Assembly: GCA_002455175.1 (NCBI GenBank)
Contig: DKKJ01000062.1
Location: 42,345-50,219, forward strand
Direction: 5' to 3'
DNA from: Opitutaceae bacterium UBA6669
GTDB lineage: Bacteria; Verrucomicrobiota; Verrucomicrobiia; Opitutales; Opitutaceae
Length of the DNA stretch: 7,875 bases
Part shown: piece after piece, positions 1 to 6,200 of the stretch
How the letters are laid out: every line of letters starts with the position of its first letter
Numbering within the stretch: the first letter of the stretch is position 1
Made by a program: the position numbers and the translations under genes
The notes under the pieces: model-generated
Seen by the model: the letters and a program-made list of their open reading frames with translations, nothing else
The model's database searches: none
What the model was told of the DNA's origin: nothing

Positions 1-701
1 GCGCCCATCTCAAATGGAAGGCACTGTTGAAGCCGACGCATCCCGTATCGGAGCCGCGGCCGCTTTTTCCGCACCTCGCGCTGCTCAACAAAAGTGATGA
101 AAAATTCCGGCGATGGGGCTGGCTGCGCGCCCCTTTGGAGAACCGCAGCTTGAGCCGACCACCGCGCCCCGACCAGCCGGCCACTTTCCTCCTGAAGCTG
201 CGAGCGCTTTTCGGCCGCCAGTCTCGAGCGGAAATCCTCGCGTGGCTCCTCACCCACGACTCGGGACATCCCGCGCAAATCGCCCGTGAAACCGGTTACT
301 TCCGCGGCTCAGTCCAGAATGTCCTAAACGAGTTCGAGCTGTCCGGCCATGTCTTCGCCACGCGACAGGGGCGTGAGAAAGTTTTTGTCACCCGTCGCGA
401 TCAGTGGCGGTTCCTCCTCACTTGGGATCAAGCCGACAAGGCGGAATTCCCGCGCTGGCTGCCCTGGCCCAATATCTTCGCCCTGATTCGAGCCGTGCAC
501 GATCTGGTGGATCGACCCAACTTCCGTGATCACTCCGACGATCTCCAAGCGATCGAGCTGAACAGGGTCGTTGGGCCGATCGCAGCCAACCTGACGAAAG
601 AAGGTTTTGCGCCATTGATGGCCGGACTCTCGATTGGCGAAGACATGAGCATTTCTATCGTCGGCAAACTGCGGCAATTACTTGCTGATTTGGACGAATA
701 G
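1..701 (+). CDS. Winged-helix DNA-binding protein, partial (5' end outside window)
   Basis: The reading frame is open to the left edge; a TTG at 27 is a possible internal start, but no stop lies upstream, so the N-terminus is probably missing. Counting from that TTG, residues about 63-125 look like a winged helix-turn-helix. There is a first helix (RAEILAWLL), then a turn and recognition helix (PAQIARETGYFRGSVQNVLNE), then a beta-wing (GHVFATRQGREKVFVTRR). This resembles MarR/ArsR-like folds. The remaining 100 residues are helical and acidic and I do not recognise them. The role is inferred as a transcription regulator or the HTH partner of a two-gene module. It ends 5 nt before a 21-codon ORF that could be the stub of a partner gene. 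Being a real gene is likely; the exact function is unknown. Confidence 0.75.
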   Translation, partial: AHLKWKALLKPTHPVSEPRPLFPHLALLNKSDEKFRRWGWLRAPLENRSLSRPPRPDQPATFLLKLRALFGRQSRAEILAWLLTHDSGHPAQIARETGYFRGSVQNVLNEFELSGHVFATRQGREKVFVTRRDQWRFLLTWDQADKAEFPRWLPWPNIFALIRAVHDLVDRPNFRDHSDDLQAIELNRVVGPIAANLTKEGFAPLMAGLSIGEDMSISIVGKLRQLLADLDE

Positions 702-706
702 TCCCG

Positions 707-772
707 ATGGCCACTCCAAAGAAAGCGATGGTCGAATTATCTAAGGCGATCTCACGAGTTTGGTTATTGTAA
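707..772 (+). pseudogene. 21-codon ORF just downstream of the winged-helix gene, possible stub of a lost partner gene
   Basis: An ATG five bases after the TAG of the upstream gene opens a 21-codon frame (MATPKKAMVELSKAISRVWL...) ending in TAA. The tight spacing is operon-like, and the peptide reads like an amphipathic N-terminal helix of a larger protein. Beyond the stop no continuation is evident in any frame. It may be the broken first part of a partner gene, or chance. HTH proteins of this kind are often paired with nucleotidyltransferase-like genes, but the stub is too short to assign. Confidence 0.25.
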
Positions 773-781
773 CTAAACTTT
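758..781 (+). terminator. Weak hairpin after the winged-helix gene
   Basis: GTTTGGTTA and TAACTAAAC form a 9-bp RNA stem with one G-U wobble and a 3-nt loop (TTG). It is followed by only three T. The stem is AT-rich and the T tract short, so it is a poor intrinsic terminator, but it lies where one would be expected. Confidence 0.3.
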
Positions 782-856
782 GGATATGGTCGACACCTCG
801 TCAGCCTCCGCATTCTTCGATTAGACTGAAACTCCTGCCCTATCCCACTCACGGGT

Positions 857-1054
857 CTAAACGAAGCGTTCCATTAATCGCTGTAGTGCCGCCACGTTCG
901 CCTTAGCGATGGCGAGAAATGACGAGGTAAGTCCTGCATCCGCCGCGGCCCGCTCCCAAAATCCCGCGGCCGCAGCGGCTGCATCGGGCCAAACGTCGAT
1001 GACGGAAGCAAGTGGAGGACGGGGGGAAGAACCGTGCCAGTCGCCGATCAGTAT
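857..1054 (-). pseudogene. Coding-like remnant without a start codon
   Basis: On the minus strand a frame is open between a TGA at 1055-1057 and a TAG at 857-859, without an in-frame ATG near its beginning. The translation has protein-like composition and strong GC-rich third positions: an Ala-rich helix (VWPDAAAAAAGFWERAAADA) followed by another helix ending in LQRLMERFV. It looks like the C-terminal end of a decayed protein. A frame-shifted ATG at 1056-1058 (MNTDRRLARFF...) could be an earlier part of it. I do not recognise the family. The rest of 782-1133 shows no gene. Confidence 0.3.
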
Positions 1055-1133
1055 TCATTGTTAAGCTACATTAAGACAGCGCCCAGGTGGTACAAACTAC
1101 ACGACCTTGCACTTTAAGACCGGCTCCGTTAGA

Positions 1134-1376
1134 TCATTCCCAGTCTCGCCGGGCATAGGTTGTCGTATTCGCCAGTACTTCAGGAAAGTTCGGGCAACTG
1201 CCCGCCAGCGCGGCAAAAGCTTTTGCTCGGCGGGCACGGGCGGCCTCGTCCTTCACCACGAATCCGTCTGCTGTCTTAACCAGCTGAACCATTTTGGATC
1301 TGAGGCGAAAAGCTTTAGGGATTCTCAAAACCTGGAAGGTGCCAGACTTGGAAACTTTTGCGGTCGCGGTTCTCAT
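1134..1376 (-). CDS. AbrB/VapB-type antitoxin (SpoVT-AbrB fold), apparently orphan
   Basis: This 80-aa protein starts at an ATG. Residues 1-45 match the swapped-hairpin AbrB pattern of VapB/VagC antitoxins: basic start (MRTATAKVSKSGTFQVLRIP), then KAFRL and a second strand pair (MVQLVKTADGFVVKD). The C-terminal part (about 46-80) is a helix plus a tail ending YARRDWE, as in VapB tails that occupy the toxin active site. In the family such proteins bind their own promoter and neutralise a PIN-domain RNase (VapC). Here the minus-strand sequence directly downstream has no PIN-domain ORF: all frames are closed early and no typical LLDTN start is seen. The toxin is therefore missing, or it never was a VapBC pair. 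It begins 28 nt after the short ORF at 1405-1482 and is probably cotranscribed with it. Confidence 0.65.
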   Translation of the reverse strand: MRTATAKVSKSGTFQVLRIPKAFRLRSKMVQLVKTADGFVVKDEAARARRAKAFAALAGSCPNFPEVLANTTTYARRDWE

Positions 1377-1404
1377 GTATTTATAAGGACTTCTGACTAT
1401 GGCG

Positions 1405-1482
1405 TCAAAGCGACTGCACGAAGGTGGTGGGTATGGCCGGCAAGGTGGAGAGCACGCCGGACAGTTGCGCCAAGGGGAGCAT
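1405..1482 (-). pseudogene. 25-codon ORF overlapping the Xre-type antitoxin gene, possible truncated toxin start
   Basis: Its ATG shares one base with the stop of the upstream gene (TAATG), the typical geometry of translationally coupled antitoxin-toxin pairs. The peptide (MLPLAQLSGVLSTLPAIPTT...) resembles the leader that precedes the RES domain in some ParT/RES toxins, then ends at TGA. No RES-domain sequence follows in any frame. I infer a toxin gene deleted after its first codons. The resemblance is short and could be coincidence. Confidence 0.35.
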
Positions 1483-2270
1483 TAGCGTCCTCGATTCAGA
1501 AGGATATCGTGAACGAGTGTCGCCAGCACCTCGATGCGGCCGGTCTTGATGAGTTCGAGCGGAGTGTGGCCATCGAGCTCTTCGTTGGGAGTATGGAGCC
1601 ACTTGGCGAAGTTGGCCGGATCGCGATTCAGAGAGAGAAGTTGCGCTGTGCGTTCAAACGGGCGAAGCGGCGTTTGGAGACGATCGGAATCCGGTGTCTG
1701 CCGCATTGTCTCCTCCTGGATTCCAGTGACTCGGGAGAGTTCGGCACGAGTCAGGGTAAAGAGCGCGCGGACTTTTTCGGCATCCAGCCTGCCCCGCTCG
1801 GAGCGAAGGAACGATGTCGCGCTGGCTATGCCGGGGAGCGAATCGAGGGATTCTTGCTCGTCGTGGTTCTTCGTATTTATCCGGTGAAAAGAGCGGCCGT
1901 GGACTGCGCGCAGTGTCGATTCAACTAGTTTCTCAAAACTGGAATTGGATTCGGCGACTTCGAAGATTCGGCCGTGGGCATTGGCCTCAGCTTTGAGGCG
2001 CCAAGTGAACCCGTCGGCGGCCGTCGGACCGATGACCAGCGATTCCTCATTCATCACAAGGCCGGAGATCGCCGCCTTTTCAGCGTCATCCAAAGGCTGA
2101 TCGATCAGGAAAACTGCGCCTTCGGCGAGTGAAACGCCGGCGTGTTCCAAGTCGAACAAGTGCACCACCTCGACGTTGGCATCACCAATCGCCTTCAGGA
2201 CGGGATTCGTAGCACTCGTGTACGCCAGCACTTTCGTTCGAATATTGCCCCGATGACTAACAGTGATCAT
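1482..2270 (-). CDS. Xre/MbcA/ParS (DUF2384) antitoxin-like protein with an N-terminal receiver-like domain
   Basis: The protein has 262 aa and an ATG start with AGGA about 10 nt upstream. Residues 213-262 match the MbcA/ParS/Xre toxin-binding domain (Pfam DUF2384): WLHTPNEELDGHTPLELIKTG, then a helix ending LLNRG. Residues 160-212 form the preceding Xre-like HTH (AEKVRALFTLTRAELSRVTGI...). That is the full antitoxin core, normally about 130 aa, known in the family to bind the operator and to neutralise a RES-domain NAD+-degrading toxin. The extra N-terminal part (about 10-125) has alternating hydrophobic strands and helices (VEVVHLFDL, GAVFLIDQP, ESLVIGP, RIFEVAES) and ends in a helix like KLVESTLRAVHG, as in response-regulator receiver domains. 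No clear phosphoacceptor Asp/Lys set is seen, so it may be a pseudo-receiver. Overlap with the short ORF downstream supports an operon whose toxin has been lost. Confidence 0.7.
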   Translation of the reverse strand: MITVSHRGNIRTKVLAYTSATNPVLKAIGDANVEVVHLFDLEHAGVSLAEGAVFLIDQPLDDAEKAAISGLVMNEESLVIGPTAADGFTWRLKAEANAHGRIFEVAESNSSFEKLVESTLRAVHGRSFHRINTKNHDEQESLDSLPGIASATSFLRSERGRLDAEKVRALFTLTRAELSRVTGIQEETMRQTPDSDRLQTPLRPFERTAQLLSLNRDPANFAKWLHTPNEELDGHTPLELIKTGRIEVLATLVHDILLNRGR

Positions 2271-2360
2271 GGCTCAATCCTAATCTAATCCAAATCAAAA
2301 ACAAGTTATATCCAAACCCCCATCTATGTAATTTAACTGTTTTAAATTAAATGACTTAAG
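2271..2360 (-). promoter_or_regulatory. AT-rich upstream region of the Xre-type antitoxin gene
   Basis: This stretch is far richer in A and T than its surroundings and lies directly upstream of the ATG at 2270. On the minus strand it contains GGATATAACTTG, a possible -10 element, but no good -35 match at the right spacing. It also contains runs such as TTTAATTTAAAA. It is the best place in the window for a promoter and operator of the antitoxin operon, which the HTH protein would be expected to control itself. Confidence 0.35.
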
Positions 2361-2375
2361 AAAACAACCGCCTCC

Positions 2376-2474
2376 CTAGCGCTGCTGTTTGAGCCACTCG
2401 CTCAATGCAGCGACCACTTCCTGTCGTCGGGTAAAAATCGCGAAGTGGTTTGCATCGTCTATGAAACGAACGAT
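2376..2474 (-). pseudogene. C-terminal fragment of a probable alpha/beta hydrolase
   Basis: On the minus strand, sequence from the edge of the first repeat element down to TAG at 2376-2378 encodes IVRFIDDANHFAIF, then TRRQEVVAALSEWL and KQQR. This matches the end of alpha/beta-hydrolase proteins. A short strand leads to the catalytic His loop (usually GAGHF; here DANHF), followed by the final helix with a conserved pattern of aromatic and acidic residues. All other parts of the enzyme, including the nucleophile elbow, are absent. The gene is cut where the MITE-like element begins, so it is non-functional. The 58-bp spacer between the two elements also reads openly on the minus strand (FEIARTPSVPKDMIIEWP) and could be another piece, but I cannot prove that. 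Confidence 0.5.
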
Positions 2475-2683
2475 CCCTGGACGGGGTCAAACCGCGCTTG
2501 TCACTTTGCAGCGGAAATTTCAAACCCCACCCCACTCGTCCTCGAGACAGATCCGGCGATAGGCCCACATACCGCTTGAGCAAAGACTGACGCGTCAGTC
2601 ACGTGCGCCGGTTCGACATCGGCCCCCTTACAAGCGCGCTCACCTCTCAAAAGTGAGAAGCGCGGTTTGACCCTTTCCGACCG
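2472..2683. mobile_element. MITE-like element, copy 1
   Basis: A core of about 190 bp (2484-2673) is bounded by inverted repeats of 25 bp agreeing at about 23 positions. The left end reads GGGTCAAACCGCGCTT and the right end is its reverse complement, AAGCGCGGTTTGACCC, with matching CTCACTTT/AAAGTGAG inside. It has no transposase-sized ORF. The whole segment, including about 10 flanking bases on each side, recurs at 2742-2955 with few changes. A perfect 16-bp palindrome lies near its middle. No obvious target-site duplication is seen. It interrupts a hydrolase remnant. The mobilising transposase family is unknown. Confidence 0.65.
2585..2600. repeat. Perfect 16-bp palindrome inside element copy 1
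   Basis: GACTGACGCGTCAGTC is its own reverse complement and sits close to the midpoint of the element. In copy 2 the same place reads GACTGACGCGTCAATC, breaking one pair. It could be a protein-binding site or just a fold of the element. Confidence 0.6.
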
Positions 2684-2741
2684 GCCTGGGCCATTCTATG
2701 ATCATGTCTTTCGGTACTGAAGGCGTTCTAGCTATCTCGAA

Positions 2742-2955
2742 GATCCTGGACGGGGTCAAACTGGAGCTTCTCACTTTGCAGCGGAAATTTCAAACCCACC
2801 CCACTCGTCCTCGAGACAGATCCGGCGATAGGCCCACATACCGCTCGAGCAAAGACTGACGCGTCAATCACGTGCGCCGGTTCGACATCGGCCTCCTCCT
2901 TACAAGCGTGCTTACCTCTCAAAAGTGAGAAGCGCGGTTTGACCCTTTCCGACCG
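2742..2955. mobile_element. MITE-like element, copy 2
   Basis: This is a direct repeat of copy 1, with its core at 2753-2945. The right terminal repeat is identical to that of copy 1. The left terminus differs (GGGTCAAACTGGAGCTTCTCA), carrying one extra base and several substitutions next to GGGTCAAAC. Inside there are scattered single-base differences and small indels: one C fewer in the CCCAC run, extra bases in the GGCCTCCTCCTT run, and AATC for AGTC. The copies are 58 bp apart in the same orientation. This suggests either a local duplication or two insertions of the same family. Confidence 0.65.
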
Positions 2956-3103
2956 ACGCTTCGACGAAGGCGACTTTCCGACTGAGAGTATTCAATTCCT
3001 GAATATCTAGGTAAAGCTCATCCTTGGAGATTAGATACGGCAGTTGCCGGGCGGTAACCTCCTGGCGAGGCGGCAAGACCAAAGGCAGGCTAGTAATTGT
3101 GGA
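2956..3103 (-). pseudogene. Coding-like fragment between the STAND gene and element copy 2
   Basis: On the minus strand a frame opens after a TAG at 3104-3106. It encodes SLPLVLPPRQEVTARQLPY, then LISKDELYLDIQELNT and LSRKVAFVEAS, and runs into the repeat element. No start codon is present. Composition is protein-like with an amphipathic helix and a final beta-strand. I do not recognise it. It may belong to the same broken gene as the hydrolase tail further left, or to another one. The remainder of 3104-3205 holds only a 21-codon ORF with no recognisable content. Confidence 0.3.
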
Positions 3104-3205
3104 CTAAGTCCCAGCTAAACTTGATGGCGTTTGCCAGAATCTCCAAGCCTGGCATCAAGACCGAGTTGGTCACTCCCCATAGTGGAAGAGCCGGAGCTGC
3201 TGGAT

Positions 3206-6200
3206 CTATCTCTGAACCCGTCGCGGTGTCATTCGATCCCAGTTGCTTGAGGTCACTCCGTCACGGATTGCTTTCACTTGTGCTAGAATGTCTTTGGCTT
3301 CCCCAAGAGATAGGGCGGGAGCCACCGCGATAAGAATGCTGCAGATACGTCTGGTCCCCGTCACCGGATGCGAGCAAATCGATCGGACCTCCGGGAGCCA
3401 AAGGGTCGGATTTTTGAATTCATGACGCCGCTCGATTGCCGAGCGCCAGCGACGACCCGCAAACTCATCAAGAGTTACCAATGCATCAGCGCCCCACATT
3501 GTGCTACCATATAGATAAAGAGCGACATGGTACATAGCCCGCCACAGAAGTTCAGGTTGAATTAGGGGTTTTGACAAAAGGACGATATCCATCGCTAGCC
3601 GCCCCTCCGGGAAGGCATCCTCTCGGAGCTGCGCCTTCGCCTGAAACTCTTCAAAGGGCAGCTCTGCAATTCGTATCACCTCCTGCACCCAGGATCGAAG
3701 TTCGCGAGGGAATGGAGATTCATCCGCGCGCTTTTCCAATAATCGAGCGGCGGCCGCGACATCTCCCTCGTTGGCCACAATCGCGACCAGTCCAGAGACG
3801 AAAACTGATGATCCGAAGGCCTCGTTGAAATCGCCGAATACCGGCTCAAACGTGGCCGTGTCTCCGTTGGCAATGTCCTTGATCGACTGTGTGACACCTG
3901 ATTTTCGCATTGCGTTCATGACGCTGGCGTAGCGCGCCGTCAGGCCCGGTAACTCCGCAACCGCCCCGCTGGCGATCGACCTTCGGATCGCGAGTTCAAT
4001 GCCGAAGGGACGCGCCGAGAGGTAGGGCGCTTCCACTATCTCGCGTGAGTATTTGTCCCAGATGGTGTCACCGAGCCAGTGATCAAATTCCAGTGTGGCA
4101 AGGAAGGTTTTGGCGGTAACCAATCGCGGCGTGGGCGTGGATTTCAGCGATTCGTTTAGGTCAGGGTTGCTGCCCATACCTGGGTAAATGGCGGCGAGAT
4201 TGCTCGAATTGCGCGGGCCCCGATTGGCGCTGGCCAAGTAATAGATGACGTAGCAAAGAATTTTTTGGATTTGGAAAGCCGCTAGATTGTTTCGCGTGTC
4301 TCCCGTTTGGGCGCACAGCTCCAGCGCTTCATCAAAAGCTTGGATTGCTTTTGACTTTTCGCCCGCTCCCCAGCACGCAATGGCCGCGTCGCAGTGGAAT
4401 CCTGCGGACTGCTCAATGGTGCCATGCTTCCTCGAAAGCGCTGCACCCTCGTCAAAGTATCCCGCGCTCCGCTGCCAGCTCCGTTCCTTGCTAGCCCATA
4501 CGCCCGCCCGCTGAATCGCCAGGATTTTTCCCGGCATCGCGAGTTCGTAGTCTTCCCAGTTCGCCAGCGCGACGTCGATATGAGCCAAGGCCGTGGCGTA
4601 GTCTTGTGCTTCGGCTGCGATCTTGGCGTATTGGTCATGCACTGCCGCCAGGTACGGCGGAAGGCTCGCAGAAATTGGCGTCAACAGCGCCGTCGCTCTC
4701 GTTCGGTCGCCGCAATACTCATTCTGGACGATCGACGCCGACCGCGCGATCGCCACCGCAAAAGGCTCCGAGTCCCATCCCTTCACTAGCAGCGCCATTT
4801 CGTCGTACCATCCCAACGTTTCAATCCAGTTGGGCGATTCCACTTTTGATTCACCCAGCCAGACTTCGTCGAACGCCAACATTAGCAGCGAAGGCCAAAC
4901 TGCAAACGCCTGTATGAGGGGGCTTCTCCGCTTCGGTTCGAGCGTATCCATGGCCCGCAACCATCCATTGAGGAACGCACGACCCTTGTTACGATGAATG
5001 ATCAGACCGGCGAGACCGGCCCGCTGCCTATCCGCCAAGCCTGCCTGCCGAATCGGTGGCGGCACGGTGGTATCCTGAAAAAGATCGCCTATGCCGATCA
5101 ATTCCGGCACCTGCGCGGCCAGCTCGCCAAGGCTTTCCAACAGCCCCAACCATTCGATCGCCGGAAGGCTTGATAGAGACCATTGCAAAACTTCAGTTGC
5201 GAGGGCGTATCTCACCGCGGGCGCAAGTTCCGCAGGAAGGTGCCCGATCGCCACTTTTGCGCTCTGATAGTGGACGTTGAGCGTGCTCGGCAGAAGTTCA
5301 CCGGCCACCTGCATCCGGAGAATTCTGAAGCACGCCGTGAACACGGCGTCACCGGCCGCCACTTCAGCAATCGCCTGATCCGTCGTCAGTAGCGCCCAAG
5401 TCAAGTGCCGGTACGACGCTGAACGCAGGGCGCCTCGTAGGATGAGAAGCTTGTATGTGGTTTGCAGCGCCAGGCCTCTGTGCTTGGCCGAGAAGGCATG
5501 CCGAAGCGCGAGGCACGCGTCGTTGTGGTAGACGGGCTGAACCTCAAGCCGAGCTTCCGCGCACGCGACCTCGAGAGCCTGACGGCGACTCGCGCTCATA
5601 TCGCGGGCTATTTCGCCAAGCAGGGGCGACATCCTAAAATAGCCCCGAGCATGCGCCGGCTCGATCCATGGGCCGAGCAGCGAATCAAATTTGAACGCCG
5701 CACCGGGAACTCTTTCCACCTTCTCAGCGACGGCCAATACATGCTCGCGGCGGAAGTTCGCCCCCAAGACATCCAGCCTCAGCAGCAATTCCATCTCCTC
5801 ATTCGAGACCTTCGAAACCAATCGACGCGCCTGGGATCGCTCCGTTTCCAGGCTGGCCGTGGCTTCTTGGAAGGCGGTGGCATCAAACGGCGGCCAATTC
5901 TTTTGGTAAAGCCAAAGACAGGAGGCGTGTATAAGTTGAGGGTGACCGTCCGTGGTGACGTGAATGAGGGTTGCCCATGCCAGGTTCAGCTCAGGGTTCG
6001 GACACGAGAGCGTATTCAGTAGGCCCGCAATTTCCTCGACCTCCATGCGTGGCACTTCCCTCATGGCGGCGTCGGCCAGGCCCAAAGACGCGCAGGAGAC
6101 AAGGGACAGAGCTCGTTGAGACGTAACCATCACGGCGCCACGGCGCGCTCGAACGAGACGCATCGCCGCGCGCAATGAATTCTTCGCAGCTTCGGACAGT

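Noticed and set aside
655..852. Minus-strand ORF of 65 codons overlapping the end of the winged-helix gene
   Set aside because: It overlaps the better supported gene and lacks any protein-like motif.
1107..1928. Plus-strand ORF of 273 codons
   Set aside because: It lies antisense to two genes with clear family motifs; its translation is rich in Arg, Cys and Trp without domain character.
2356..2583. Minus-strand ORF of 75 codons across element copy 1
   Set aside because: It runs over the junction of the repeat and the hydrolase tail in the wrong frame for the hydrolase; the frame is broken by indels between the two copies.
2728..2922. Minus-strand ORF of 64 codons in element copy 2
   Set aside because: The equivalent frame in copy 1 is shifted by single-base indels, so there is no sign of selection for a protein.
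2472..2955. CRISPR array
   Set aside because: There are only two repeats, about 200 bp each with internal inverted ends, unlike short CRISPR repeats with regular spacers.
5462..6022. Plus-strand ORF of 186 codons inside the large gene
   Set aside because: It is antisense to the STAND gene, whose motifs and length show the minus strand to be coding; composition is typical of a shadow frame.
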